Origin: Altererythrobacter sp. KTW20L
GTDB lineage: Bacteria > Pseudomonadota > Alphaproteobacteria > Sphingomonadales > Sphingomonadaceae
DNA: 64,000 nucleotides
Direction: 5' to 3'
Assembly: GCF_023501975.1 (NCBI RefSeq)
Contig: NZ_JAMFLH010000005.1
Span: 124,001-188,000 of the forward strand
Shown here: in pieces, positions 16,738 through 25,968 of the stretch
Numbering within the stretch: position 1 is the stretch's first letter
How the letters are laid out: the number at the start of each line of letters is the position of its first letter
Position numbers and translations under genes: made by a program
Notes under the pieces: model-generated
The model's input: only the letters and a program-made list of their open reading frames with translations
Database searches by the model: none
Told to the model about the DNA's origin: nothing

Positions 16738-19623
16738 ATGAAATTCCACGTCTTTTGCGCGGGCCTCGCCGCGCTCGCCCTTCCGCTTGCTGCAACCGCC
16801 CAGGCTCCTGAGTACCAGGATGTCGAACGGGTGGTGCATCACGTCACCGCGCCAGATGGCTTACCCGGCGATCCGTTCGGCATTGCCGCCAGCGACCTGC
16901 CGCTCGATCCCGACTACCGGCTGGGCGTGCTGGACAACGGCATGCGCTATATCATCCGGCCCAATGGCACCCCCGCCGCGCAAGGGATGGTCTATCTGTG
17001 GGTCAATGCCGGGTCGCTGGGCGAGGAGCCGGACCAGGCGGGCTATGCCCACTTCCTTGAGCACATGGCGTTCAATGGATCGACCAATGTGCCCGAAGGC
17101 GAGATGATCCGCCTGCTTGAGCGCGAGGGCCTGGCCTTCGGGCCCGATACAAACGCTTCGACCACCTTCGACCGCACGGTCTACATGCTCAACCTGCCGC
17201 GCAACGATGAAGGCCTGCTCGACACCGCGTTGATGATCATGCGCGAAACGGCGAGCGAGTTGACGCTGGACCCGGAAGCCGTCCAGCGCGAGATCGGCGT
17301 GATCCGGTCCGAACTGCGGGTCCGCGATACCTTCCAGCAGCGCGCCCTGATCGACCAGTTGAAGTTCCTCTATCCCGGCTCGGCCTTTGCCGAAAACTGG
17401 ATCGGCGGGAGCGACGAAACCGTCTCTGCCGCCACTAGCCAGCGGCTGCGGGACTATTACGAACGGTGGTATCGCCCCTCCAACGTGGCAATCATCGTGG
17501 TGGGCGAATTCGATCCCGAGGTGGCCGAGGCCGCCATCGCCAAGCATTTTGCCGATTGGCAGGGCGCACCGGTGGGAGACCCCGCACCGGCCGGCCCCAT
17601 CGACTTGGACCGCGCGGGGGAAACCGATATCTACCTCGACCCCGCGCTGTCCGAACAGGTCAACGTGTCGCGCAGCGGCCCGTGGATCGAGCGGCCCGAT
17701 ACGGTTGAAACCCGGCGCGAGCGGCTGCTGCGCGAGATCGGCTATTCGATCGTCAACCGCCGCCTGCAACGCCTCAGCCGGACGGAAAACCCGCCGTTCC
17801 GCGCCGCCGGGATCAACACCGAGGAAGTGTTCGAGGCTGCCCGCACCACCTCGCTGGTTATCCAGGCCGCCGAGGGTGAATGGCAGCGCGGCCTTGCCGC
17901 CGCGCAGGAGGAATATCGGCGGGCGGTGGAAAGCGGCTTCACGGCTGGCGAAGTGGCAGAGCAGGTCGCCAACCTGCGCGCCTCGGTGGAGTCCAATGCC
18001 GCCGGTGCCGCCACACGCCACAACAACAACTTCCTCACCGGCGCGATGACCCTGCTGGAAGACGGCCAGGTGCCGACCACTCCGCAAAGCGCGCTCGAAC
18101 GGTTCCTTGAACACGAACCGCTGATCACGCCCGAAGCCGTGCTGGCGGCGATGCGGGCAGACCTCGTGCCGCTCGACAATCCTTTGATCCGCTTCTCCGG
18201 TCGCACCGCGCCTGAAGGCAGCGAGGAAGCGCTCCGCAATGCCTGGGAAACCGGCATGGCCATGGAGCTGGAAGCGCGCGACGATGCCGCGCTTGATGAC
18301 TTCGCCTATACCGATTTCGGCCAGCCGGGCACGGTGGTGAGCGACGTTGTGGAACCGCTGCTCGAAGTGCGCACGATCACTTTTGCCAACGGCGTGAAGC
18401 TCAACCTCAAGCGCACCGACCTGGCGGCTGACCGGGTCACGGTGCAGGTCAATATCGATGGCGGGCAATTGCTCGACACGCGCGAACAGCCGCTGGCCAC
18501 GGCCATGACTTCGTCGCTAATCTCGGGGGGCCTCGGTGCCCATACGCTGGACGAGCTGGTCTCGATCCTCGCGGGACGGCAGGTCGGACTCAACATCGGT
18601 GCCGAGGAGGAGACCTTCCAGTTCAATGCCACGACGACCACGCGCGATCTTGAAATGCAGCTGCAGCTGTTCGCCGCTGCTGCCAGCGATCCCGGCTGGC
18701 GCAGCCAGGGCGAGGAGCAGTACCGCCGCTCTGTCGCCAACTTCTTCGCGCAGTTGAACGCCACCCCCGATGCAGCGCTGCGCAATGCGCTGGGCGGGAT
18801 CATATCCGACAACGATCCGCGCTATTCGCTGCGCCCCGAGTCCGAATACATGCTGCTCACCTTCGCGGGCCTGCGCGATGCGATCGGCGAGCGGCTGGCC
18901 AATGGCGCGATGGAAGTGGCGCTGGTGGGCGATTTCGACGAGGACCAGGCCATCGCCATGGTCGCCGCCACGCTGGGCGCGCTGCCCCCGCGCGAGGCGG
19001 AGTTCCGCGACTATGCCGCCAACCGCGACCGCAGCTTTACCGCCGACCGCTCGCCCCGCACGCTCGCCCACCAGGGTGATGCAGGCCAGGCGCTGCTCTA
19101 CATGACCTGGCCGACCCGGGACGGCGAGGACATGCGCGAGACGCTGGAATTGAACCTGCTCGAAAACGTCGCGCGTTCGCTGCTGCTCGACCGGCTGCGC
19201 GAGGAGCTGGGGCAGACCTATTCGCCCAGCGCCAACGCCCAGCAATCGCGCGTCTATCCGGGCTATGGCACCTTCTCGGTCAGCGCCGCGGTCACCCCGG
19301 ACGACGTGGCCCCGGCGCGCGAGGCGATGCTCGATGTGATCGAGCGGCTGCGCGCCGAACCGGTGGACGAGGACACCCTGCTGCGCGCCCGCGCCCCGCA
19401 GCTGGAATCCTATGACAACCTGCTGAAATCAAACAGTGGCTGGATGGGCCTGGTCGATCGCGCCCAAACCCAGCCCGACCGCCTGCAGCGCTATGTCGAA
19501 GGCCGCGCCGTGCTGGCCGAACTGACCCCGGCGGATGTGCAGGAGATGGCCCAGCGCTATCTCGATCCGGCGCAGCGGCTGGAAGTGACGGTCCTGCCCC
19601 AGGCCGATCCAGCGGCAGAGTGA
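16738..19623 (+). CDS. exported M16 family zinc metallopeptidase
   Basis: This 961-residue protein starts with a signal peptide (cleavage after TAQ, about residue 22) and has the two-lobe layout of M16 (pitrilysin/insulinase-like) enzymes. The zinc motif HFLEH is at residues 105-109, with the third ligand Glu expected about 75 residues on, near ETASELTLDP. The second lobe, lacking the motif, runs through the C-terminal half with RLREELGQTYSPSA as the usual substrate-binding segment. It acts in the periplasm or at the outer membrane on small proteins or peptides. ATG 16738 was chosen because it gives the signal peptide. It lies 50 bases after purC and before purS, so it may share their transcript. 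Confidence 0.92.
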   Translation: MKFHVFCAGLAALALPLAATAQAPEYQDVERVVHHVTAPDGLPGDPFGIAASDLPLDPDYRLGVLDNGMRYIIRPNGTPAAQGMVYLWVNAGSLGEEPDQAGYAHFLEHMAFNGSTNVPEGEMIRLLEREGLAFGPDTNASTTFDRTVYMLNLPRNDEGLLDTALMIMRETASELTLDPEAVQREIGVIRSELRVRDTFQQRALIDQLKFLYPGSAFAENWIGGSDETVSAATSQRLRDYYERWYRPSNVAIIVVGEFDPEVAEAAIAKHFADWQGAPVGDPAPAGPIDLDRAGETDIYLDPALSEQVNVSRSGPWIERPDTVETRRERLLREIGYSIVNRRLQRLSRTENPPFRAAGINTEEVFEAARTTSLVIQAAEGEWQRGLAAAQEEYRRAVESGFTAGEVAEQVANLRASVESNAAGAATRHNNNFLTGAMTLLEDGQVPTTPQSALERFLEHEPLITPEAVLAAMRADLVPLDNPLIRFSGRTAPEGSEEALRNAWETGMAMELEARDDAALDDFAYTDFGQPGTVVSDVVEPLLEVRTITFANGVKLNLKRTDLAADRVTVQVNIDGGQLLDTREQPLATAMTSSLISGGLGAHTLDELVSILAGRQVGLNIGAEEETFQFNATTTTRDLEMQLQLFAAAASDPGWRSQGEEQYRRSVANFFAQLNATPDAALRNALGGIISDNDPRYSLRPESEYMLLTFAGLRDAIGERLANGAMEVALVGDFDEDQAIAMVAATLGALPPREAEFRDYAANRDRSFTADRSPRTLAHQGDAGQALLYMTWPTRDGEDMRETLELNLLENVARSLLLDRLREELGQTYSPSANAQQSRVYPGYGTFSVSAAVTPDDVAPAREAMLDVIERLRAEPVDEDTLLRARAPQLESYDNLLKSNSGWMGLVDRAQTQPDRLQRYVEGRAVLAELTPADVQEMAQRYLDPAQRLEVTVLPQADPAAE

Positions 19624-19628
19624 TTACG

Positions 19629-19675
19629 ACCCGGCAATCGGCAAAGGGCCTTGCCCCTCTTGCCGATTGCCGGGT
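19629..19675. terminator. perfect 16-bp hairpin between the M16 gene and purS
   Basis: ACCCGGCAATCGGCAA and its exact reverse complement TTGCCGATTGCCGGGT are separated by 15 bases, starting 6 bases after the peptidase stop. No T-run follows, so it may act as a factor-assisted terminator or as an RNA-stabilising end. Confidence 0.6.
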
Positions 19676-19750
19676 GCGTCGCCATAGGCTCGGTAATCCG
19701 GCGACTCCGTGCCACAGATCGAATTGACCCCCAGCGACAGGACCGCAGCC

Positions 19751-19990
19751 ATGAAAGTCCGCATCTTCGTCAACCTCAAGCCCGGCGTGCTCGACCCCCA
19801 GGGCCGCGCGGTCCATCACGCGCTCGAAGGCCTCGGCTTCGAAGGCGTGGCCGATGTGCGGGTGGGCCGGCTGATCGAGCTGGACGTGGCCGACAGCACA
19901 ACGGACGAGGCGCTGGACGAGATGTGCCGCAAGCTGCTCGCCAACATGGTGATCGAGAACTACCGCGTCGAAAAGCTGGAATCGGCCTGA
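19751..19990 (+). CDS. purS: phosphoribosylformylglycinamidine synthase, PurS subunit
   Basis: This 79-residue protein is the small structural subunit of the three-part FGAM synthase (PurS-PurQ-PurL) that uses glutamine and ATP to make FGAM. The sequence [18 protein letters not shown], with GRLIELDV and the C-terminal [10 protein letters not shown], is typical. ATG 19751 gives the normal length; an earlier in-frame start at 19709 would add 14 atypical residues. The stop overlaps the purQ start by one base. purL is not in the window. Confidence 0.96.
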   Translation: MKVRIFVNLKPGVLDPQGRAVHHALEGLGFEGVADVRVGRLIELDVADSTTDEALDEMCRKLLANMVIENYRVEKLESA

Positions 19991-20661
19991 TGCGCGCCGC
20001 AGTCATCACCTTCCCCGGTTCCAATTGCGACCGCGACATGGCGGTGGCGATCGAGAAAGTTTCGGGCAAGGCCCCGCTGCGCGTGTGGCACGGCGATGCC
20101 GAACTGCCCCAAGGTCTCGATTTCATCGCCCTGCCAGGCGGCTTCTCTTATGGCGATTACCTGCGTTCGGGTGCGATGGCGGCCAAGAGCCCGGTAATGC
20201 AGGGCGTGATCGCCGCCGCCGCACGCGGTGTGGCCGTGCTGGGCGTGTGCAACGGCTTCCAGGTGCTGACCGAAGCGGGCCTGCTGCCCGGTGCGTTGAT
20301 GCGCAACGCAGGGCAAACCTTCATCTGCCGCACCGTGCCGCTTAAGGTGGAAAACAACCAGTCGCTGTTCACCAACCGCTATGCAGCGGGCCAGGTGATC
20401 CAGATCCCGGTTGCCCACCACGACGGCAATTACTTTGCCGACGATGCCACGCTGGACCGGCTGGAAGGCGATGGCCGCGTGGCCTTCCGCTTTGGCGAGA
20501 ACTGCAACGGGTCGCGCCGCGACATTGCCGGGATCCTCAACGCCGGCGGCAACGTGCTGGGCATGATGCCCCACCCCGAACGCGCGATCGAGCAGGACCA
20601 TGGCGGCACCGATGGACGGGCGCTGTTCGAAAGCGTGATCGGTTCGCTGGTCGCAGCCTGA
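19990..20661 (+). CDS. purQ: phosphoribosylformylglycinamidine synthase, glutaminase subunit
   Basis: This 223-residue class I glutaminase releases ammonia from glutamine for FGAM synthesis. The catalytic Cys sits in GVCNGFQ (about residue 86), and the His-Glu pair is in the C-terminal [17 protein letters not shown] at the start and [12 protein letters not shown] are family signatures. The start codon overlaps the purS stop (TGATG), so the two are translationally coupled. Confidence 0.98.
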   Translation: MRAAVITFPGSNCDRDMAVAIEKVSGKAPLRVWHGDAELPQGLDFIALPGGFSYGDYLRSGAMAAKSPVMQGVIAAAARGVAVLGVCNGFQVLTEAGLLPGALMRNAGQTFICRTVPLKVENNQSLFTNRYAAGQVIQIPVAHHDGNYFADDATLDRLEGDGRVAFRFGENCNGSRRDIAGILNAGGNVLGMMPHPERAIEQDHGGTDGRALFESVIGSLVAA

Positions 20662-20666
20662 TTTGC

Positions 20667-20898
20667 TTTGCGAGGGCGCATCCGCGCCTTCGTCCTCGGC
20701 GCTATTCCCTGCACTTCGTTCCGGGGCGCCTGCGGGCGGCCGTTTGGCCTATGGTGCGGCTTCGCCGAACAACCAGCTGATCGTTGAGAGGCTGTCACGG
20801 GCCCCAGGCCCGCAAGCGCGAACGCGCGCCCGCAGGTGCCCTGTAGCGTAGCGGAAGGATCAGCGCCGAGGACGAAGGGCCGGATGGCCCTTCGCAAC
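20667..20898. repeat. 232-bp inverted-repeat element between purQ and the GGDEF-EAL gene
   Basis: Two 72-base arms, 20667-20738 and 20827-20898, are reverse complements without any gap and with roughly a quarter or fewer mismatches; the longest shared run covers GCGCCGAGGACGAAGG. An 88-base centre separates them. Each arm end also folds locally; on the right, GAAGGGCC-GGAT-GGCCCTTC is a perfect hairpin. It fills the space between two converging genes almost exactly, so it can act as a two-way terminator. Its size and symmetry also fit a miniature, non-coding mobile element, but no clear target duplication was seen. Confidence 0.65.
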
Positions 20899-20903
20899 TC
20901 AGA

Positions 20904-23258
20904 TCACGCCGCCGCCGTATTCCGGCGTTTCAACACCAGCGATCGGGCCTCCAGCGCGCTCATCGGGCGACCGAAGTAGTAGCCCTGGATCTTGGTGCAG
21001 CCGAGATCGCGCACCAGTTGGGCCTGCACCGCATCCTCCACGCCTTCGGCCGTGGTGGACATTTCCAGGCTGGTGGCCATGGCGACCACTGCGTTGATGA
21101 TCGCCAGGCTTTCGGGATTGTCCTGCGAAGCGCCCTGCACGAAGCTGCGATCCACCTTGATGGTCGAGAAGCGCATCGTGCGCAGGTAGCCGAGCGAGGA
21201 ATAACCGGTCCCGAAATCGTCGAGTGCGATGGAGCAGCCAAGCGCGAGGATTTCCTCCAGCGTCTGGCGGGCGGTGCGGCCATCGCGCAGGAACACGCTT
21301 TCGGTCACTTCCACTTCCAGCCGGTGGGCGGGCAGCCCGGTATCGGCCAGGGCGCGGACCACGGTCTGCGAGAAGCGCGGTTCGAGCAATTGTTCGCCCG
21401 ACACGTTGACCGCCACCTTGATGTCTTCCGGCCAGGAAATGGCCTCGCGGCAGGCTTCGCGCAGCACCCAGTCGCCGATCGGCACGATGAGGCGGGTATC
21501 CTCGGCCAGCGGAATGAACTTGGCCGGGCTGACAAAGCCGTGGTCACTGCTGTTCCAGCGCAACAGGGCTTCGAAGCTGACCACGTTTTCCGACCGGGCG
21601 TTGACCACCGGCTGGAAATGCAGCTCCATCTCTTCGTTCCCGATGGCCGTGCGCAGGCTGGCCTCCAGCTTGAGCTTTTCCTGTGCGTTGCTGTGCAGCG
21701 CGGGCAGGAACTGGCGGTGTTCGCCGCCGCCATCGTCCTTGGCCTGGTACAAGGCCAGGTCCGCATTGCGCATCAGCGTTTCCACATTGGGCCCGTCGCG
21801 CGGACCCATGGCCGAGCCGACCGACGCGCCGATATAGAGCGTGTGATTGTCCACCGTATATGGTTGCGAAATAGCATCGACCACGCGCTGGGCGACTTCC
21901 GCCACATGGCCCGTGCGCGAGGCATCGCGGATCACCACGGCGAATTCGTCACCGCCGAGCCGACCGACCTGCTCATTCGGGCTCATCACCGATTGCAGCC
22001 GCTGGGCGACCTGCGCCAGCAGGCGGTCGCCCACATGGTGCCCCAGCGAATCGTTGACCGACTTGAAGCGGTCGAGATCGATCATCAGGAAGGCGCAGCG
22101 GGTTTTCCACTGGGCGGCATAGCGCAGGGCTTCTGCCAGCCCTTCGGTCAGCATCAGGCGGTTGGGCAGGCCGGTCAGCGTGTCGTAGCGGGCAAGATAG
22201 GCGATCTTTTCCGACGATTCGCGTTGCTGGGTCACGTCCGATCCCACGCCGCGGAAACCGGCGAAGGCACCCGTATCGTCGAAGATCGGCGTGCCCGACA
22301 GTTCCCACCAGCGACGACCGGAGGGGACTTCGACCTGCACCACCAGGTTGGCAAAGCTCTCCCGCCGCTTCAGGCGTTCGGCCAGTTCGTGCAAGGAAGG
22401 GGGCAGGTCACCGGCGTTCCACAGCTTGCCGGCCAGCAGCTCCATGATCAGCTTGCCTTCGGTTTCCTTGGCCTCGCTGCCCAGGGCATAGGCGAAGCGC
22501 GGGCTGGCGCCCTTGATGCGCCGCTGGGTATCGATCTGCCACAGCCAGTCGGCCTGGTGCTCCTCGAACTCGCGCAGCAACAGCGAGACGACCTCGTCCT
22601 TTTCGGCAACGCCCATTTCGGCAATGCGCGCGGTGAGGAAGGTGCGGGCGATATCGATCGTGCCGTGGACGATGATAAAGCAGAAGATCACGCTGGCCAT
22701 AGCGAAGACATATTCGCCTTTGAGCATGAACGAAGCCGCCGCCGCCGCGCCGCAGATCACCGCCCAGATGAGCGTGATGGACGGGGCCTGCTTCATCTTG
22801 CTGGACGATCCCGCCACCAGCATCGCCACCACGGTCCACAAGGCATAGTGGTTGCCTTGATCGCCCATCGGCACGAAAATCAGCAGTGACAGGGCCCAGA
22901 CGACGGCCATAGCGGCAATGGCCCAGCAGTGGCGGTTGAATTCTCGCCGTGTCATCAACCGGCGATCAATATCGGCCAGTCCGCGCTCGATGCGGATCAC
23001 ATAGATAACCGACAAGAACAGCGCCACCAGCCAGGCGCCCATCAGCGGCAAGGGTATGTCATCGACATAGAGGCTGATGACAGTCAATGCGGCCAGCAGG
23101 TGGCCGATGATGCGCACGCCAGCAGTCTGGTACAATTCGCGGTATTGCAGCACGCGCAGGCGCGCCCAGTCCCCCTCGTCGGGATCCTTGAAACCGATAA
23201 TCTGCGCAGCTCTCAGGCGGAGCGGCAGGCTCGGCAATCCGGAATAGTCTTCGGCCAC
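20904..23258 (-). CDS. membrane GGDEF-EAL cyclic-di-GMP signalling protein with PAS domain
   Basis: This 784-residue protein makes and/or breaks cyclic-di-GMP. It has four to five N-terminal membrane helices (about residues 45-200), a PAS-like domain (about 225-345), a GGDEF domain with an intact GGDEF at 435-439, and an EAL domain with intact EAL at about 563-565. DDFGTGYSSL and KVDRSFV later in the EAL domain are the metal and catalytic segments, so both activities look possible. The membrane part resembles a small sensor module rather than a periplasmic one. The gene stands alone. It converges on purQ across the inverted repeat. Confidence 0.93.
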   Translation of the reverse strand: MAEDYSGLPSLPLRLRAAQIIGFKDPDEGDWARLRVLQYRELYQTAGVRIIGHLLAALTVISLYVDDIPLPLMGAWLVALFLSVIYVIRIERGLADIDRRLMTRREFNRHCWAIAAMAVVWALSLLIFVPMGDQGNHYALWTVVAMLVAGSSSKMKQAPSITLIWAVICGAAAAASFMLKGEYVFAMASVIFCFIIVHGTIDIARTFLTARIAEMGVAEKDEVVSLLLREFEEHQADWLWQIDTQRRIKGASPRFAYALGSEAKETEGKLIMELLAGKLWNAGDLPPSLHELAERLKRRESFANLVVQVEVPSGRRWWELSGTPIFDDTGAFAGFRGVGSDVTQQRESSEKIAYLARYDTLTGLPNRLMLTEGLAEALRYAAQWKTRCAFLMIDLDRFKSVNDSLGHHVGDRLLAQVAQRLQSVMSPNEQVGRLGGDEFAVVIRDASRTGHVAEVAQRVVDAISQPYTVDNHTLYIGASVGSAMGPRDGPNVETLMRNADLALYQAKDDGGGEHRQFLPALHSNAQEKLKLEASLRTAIGNEEMELHFQPVVNARSENVVSFEALLRWNSSDHGFVSPAKFIPLAEDTRLIVPIGDWVLREACREAISWPEDIKVAVNVSGEQLLEPRFSQTVVRALADTGLPAHRLEVEVTESVFLRDGRTARQTLEEILALGCSIALDDFGTGYSSLGYLRTMRFSTIKVDRSFVQGASQDNPESLAIINAVVAMATSLEMSTTAEGVEDAVQAQLVRDLGCTKIQGYYFGRPMSALEARSLVLKRRNTAAA

Positions 23259-23315
23259 GAGCCCGCGTTAAGGGCGAAAGGTTTTATTCGAGTAAACCGC
23301 TGCAACGTTTCCGAA

Positions 23316-25139
23316 CTATTCCACCGTTACCGATTTCGCCAGGTTGCGTGGCTGGTCCACGTCGGTGCCCTTGGCGCAGGCCACGTGATAGGCCAGCAGT
23401 TGCACCGGCACGGCATAGACCAGCGGCGCGATCAGCGGATGGACCTGCGGCATCTCGATCGTGGCAAGGCAGCCTTCTCCTGCCTCGGCAAGGCCAGCGG
23501 CATCGGAAATCAGCACGATCTTGCCGCCGCGCGCGCGCACTTCCTGCATGTTGGACACAGTCTTTTCGAACAAGGGGCCCGATGGCGCGATCACGATAAC
23601 CGGGACGGCCTCGTCGATCAGCGCGATGGGCCCGTGCTTCATTTCGCCGGCGGCATAGCCTTCGGCATGGATATAGCTGATTTCCTTGAGTTTTAGCGCG
23701 CCTTCCAGCGCCAGCGGGAAGTCCGGCCCGCGCCCGAGGTAAAGCACGTCGCGGGCAGGCGCGATGAGGTGAGCCATGGCCTTGATCTCGTCGTCATGTT
23801 CCAGCGCCAGGTTGAGCTTGGCAGGTGCTTCCAGCAGGTGGGCGACGATATCGGCCTCCTCCTCGGCATTCATCCGGCCCTTCTTCACCGCGAAATGGGC
23901 GGCGAGGGCGGCGAGCACGGCAAGCTGGCAGGTAAAGGCCTTGGTACTTGCCACACCGATTTCCGGCCCGGCATGGGTCGGCAGCAGCAGGTCCGCCTCG
24001 CGCGCCATGGTGCTGGTGGGCACGTTGACCACCACGGCGATGGTCTGCCCCGCCGCCTTGCAGTGGCGCAGGGCGGCCAGGGTGTCGGCCGTCTCGCCGC
24101 TCTGGCTGATGAACAGCGCCAGGCCGCCCGCAGGCAAGATCGGGTCGCGGTAACGGAATTCGGAAGCGAAATCGATGTCCACCGGCACGCGGGCAAAGGC
24201 CTCGAACCAGTACTTGGCCACCATTGCGGCATAGTAGCTGGTGCCGCAGGCAACGATGGTGATGCGATCAATGGCCGAAATGTCGAAGTCGATCTGCGGC
24301 AGGGCGACCTGCCGTTCGAGCGGACGCAGGTAGCTCCGCAGGGTCTGCGCCACCACGGTCGGCTGCTCGAAGATCTCCTTCTGCATGAAATGGGTGTAAT
24401 GCCCCTTCTCGATTGCCGCGGCGCTGGCTCCCGAGGCAACGACAGCACGTTCCACCGGCCTGTTGTCGCAATCGCGGATGGCGATGGAGTCGCGCCGGAT
24501 GGCCACCCAGTCACCTTCGTCCAGGTAGATCACCCGCTGGGTGAGCGAGGCCAGGGCCAGCGCGTCGGACCCGAGGTAGCTCTCGCCCTCGCCCAGCCCG
24601 ACGACTAGCGGCGAACCGAGCCGTGCGCCGATCAGCAGGTCGGGATGACTCCGAAAGGCGATGGCCAGCGCGAAGGCCCCGCGCAGGCGAGGTAGGACTT
24701 CGGCCACTGCTTCCTCCGGCCCCTTGCCGGCCTCGACCTGTTCAGAGACGAGGTGGGCGACCACCTCGCTGTCGGTCTCGCTTTCGAACTTGCGCCCGCG
24801 GGCTTCGAGTTCGGCCCGAAGGCTGGAGAAATTCTCGATGATGCCATTGTGGACGATGGCCACTTCGGGCGTGGCGTGGGGGTGGGCATTGCGTGCGGTG
24901 GGCGCACCGTGGGTAGCCCAGCGGGTATGCGCGATCCCGGTGAGGCCGGGGGCGGGATTGCCTGCCACTTCGCGCACCAGGTTCGCCAGCTTGCCTTCAG
25001 CCCTGCGGCGGACCAGTTCGCCCTGGTGCAGGGTGCAGATTCCCGCGCTGTCATAGCCGCGGTATTCCATCCGCCTGAGGCCATCGATCAGCCGGTCCGC
25101 AACCTGCTCCTGGCCGACAATTCCGATAATTCCGCACAT
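23316..25139 (-). CDS. glmS: glutamine-fructose-6-phosphate aminotransferase
   Basis: This 607-residue enzyme makes glucosamine-6-phosphate, the first step to UDP-GlcNAc for peptidoglycan and lipopolysaccharide. MCGIIGIVG places the nucleophile Cys at residue 2 after Met removal. The glutaminase domain (1-240) is followed by two SIS sugar-binding domains, with ACGTSYYAA, SQSGETADTLA and GRGPDFPLALEGALKLKE split over the C-terminal part. The end NLAKSVTVE is the usual functional C-terminus. In this organism it is separated from glmU by a toxin-antitoxin pair and one small gene. No ribozyme-like element was seen upstream. Confidence 0.98.
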   Translation of the reverse strand: MCGIIGIVGQEQVADRLIDGLRRMEYRGYDSAGICTLHQGELVRRRAEGKLANLVREVAGNPAPGLTGIAHTRWATHGAPTARNAHPHATPEVAIVHNGIIENFSSLRAELEARGRKFESETDSEVVAHLVSEQVEAGKGPEEAVAEVLPRLRGAFALAIAFRSHPDLLIGARLGSPLVVGLGEGESYLGSDALALASLTQRVIYLDEGDWVAIRRDSIAIRDCDNRPVERAVVASGASAAAIEKGHYTHFMQKEIFEQPTVVAQTLRSYLRPLERQVALPQIDFDISAIDRITIVACGTSYYAAMVAKYWFEAFARVPVDIDFASEFRYRDPILPAGGLALFISQSGETADTLAALRHCKAAGQTIAVVVNVPTSTMAREADLLLPTHAGPEIGVASTKAFTCQLAVLAALAAHFAVKKGRMNAEEEADIVAHLLEAPAKLNLALEHDDEIKAMAHLIAPARDVLYLGRGPDFPLALEGALKLKEISYIHAEGYAAGEMKHGPIALIDEAVPVIVIAPSGPLFEKTVSNMQEVRARGGKIVLISDAAGLAEAGEGCLATIEMPQVHPLIAPLVYAVPVQLLAYHVACAKGTDVDQPRNLAKSVTVE

Positions 25140-25156
25140 GCTGGTCTGCGCTTTCG

Positions 25157-25537
25157 CTAAAAGGTGTAGGGGACGCGGATGCCAGGCATCTCTGCCGGGA
25201 ATTCCTTGGTATTTCGTGTGACAAGTAGCCGGTTACGCAATTGCGCGGTTGCCAGGATGATTGCGTCCGGGGATTTCAGCCGTGGCCTTTCCCGTCGCAA
25301 GGCAGCAGCGCGCGCCCCGATTTCGCCATCCATCTCATCGACACCGAACCCGCTCAGGAAGTGTTCGGTCCGGTGCATGTCCTGCGGTGAGCCCTTCGAC
25401 ATGACTTCGACCCAGACCATGCGGCTAATCCAAACCCGAGCGCCCAGTGCAGCACCCCGTGCAATCTCCGCCTTTGCCAGCATCGAACCGCCCAGGGCAT
25501 CGATCAGGATGTTCGAATCGAACGTAAAGCCGCTCAC
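25157..25537 (-). CDS. PIN-domain toxin (VapC-like)
   Basis: This 126-residue PIN-domain protein is predicted to be an endoribonuclease. Acidic active-site candidates are in the expected places: Asp7 (FTFDSNILID), Glu44 (MVWVEVMSK) and Asp91 (LKSPDAIILATA), with TRNTKEF near the C-terminus. The start is GTG 25537, overlapping the antitoxin stop as GTGA, which couples its translation to the antitoxin. It follows glmS in orientation and ends 17 bases before the glmS start, so read-through from this pair could reach glmS. Confidence 0.88.
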   Translation of the reverse strand: MSGFTFDSNILIDALGGSMLAKAEIARGAALGARVWISRMVWVEVMSKGSPQDMHRTEHFLSGFGVDEMDGEIGARAAALRRERPRLKSPDAIILATAQLRNRLLVTRNTKEFPAEMPGIRVPYTF

Positions 25538-25911
25538 GCTGCGCCCGGCTTCCGCGGTTCGGGATAAATGCCCTTCTTCATGTCGAGATAGATCTGGCGT
25601 TGCCGATCATCTTCGGCATCGAAAAGATCAGGAAATTCGGCCTTCACCTCGTCGTAGTCATCATCCCAGGGCCTGGTCCACGAGGCCCGCTCACGGCGCT
25701 GCCACTCGACCGCATCGCCGATATCGGTGCGGTCCTTCCAGGCACCAAAGCCCGCTTCAAGCCAGTCGAGGTCGCCGCTATCCCCTGGCTGCGCATTGTA
25801 GGAAGCTACCGCCTCGCGCAGCACGGCCGCGCGGCTCTTGCCCTGCTCGCGGGCAATGCGGTCGAGCCGTTCGATCTCGTCATCGGGCAGGTCTGCAAGG
25901 ATGCGGGTCAT
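25534..25911 (-). CDS. ribbon-helix-helix antitoxin partner of the PIN toxin
   Basis: The first 38 residues (RILADLPDDEIERLDRIA, then REQGKSRAAVLREAVASY) form a ribbon-helix-helix DNA-binding domain, which would bind its own promoter. The rest, up to residue 125, is acidic with many Trp and Asp (DLDWLEAGFGAWKDR, PWDDDYDEVKAEF). It is longer than the usual 70-90 residue antitoxin and probably includes the toxin-binding region. The AT-rich palindromes at 25922-25943 just before its start are the likely operator. Confidence 0.82.
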   Translation of the reverse strand: MTRILADLPDDEIERLDRIAREQGKSRAAVLREAVASYNAQPGDSGDLDWLEAGFGAWKDRTDIGDAVEWQRRERASWTRPWDDDYDEVKAEFPDLFDAEDDRQRQIYLDMKKGIYPEPRKPGAA

Positions 25912-25920
25912 GGTGATATA

Positions 25921-25948
25921 CTGATATCATATCATGATATCATGTCAA
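25921..25948 (-). promoter_or_regulatory. promoter and operator of the toxin-antitoxin pair
   Basis: The stretch is strikingly AT-rich for this genome and holds palindromes TGATATCA (25922-25929) and ATGATATCAT (25934-25943), whose centres are 13 bases apart. On the minus strand a perfect -35 box TTGACA (25948-25943) is followed after 16 bases by TATCAG (25926-25921). With this placement the transcript would begin about three bases before the antitoxin ATG, so it may be nearly leaderless. The operator overlaps the promoter, which fits autorepression by the RHH protein. Confidence 0.6.
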
Positions 25949-25968
25949 GCGGATCACCCTCGCTGTTC

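Noticed and set aside
16861-18468. A 535-codon minus-strand open frame
   Set aside because: It is a shadow of the M16 peptidase.
21018-22889. A 623-codon plus-strand open frame
   Set aside because: It lies inside the GGDEF-EAL gene on the other strand. The translated sequence is His/Gln/Arg-rich with no motif.
23259-23315. A glmS ribozyme or other riboswitch beside glmS
   Set aside because: The gap here is on the 3' side of glmS, and the 5' side holds the toxin-antitoxin pair with no fold that I recognise.
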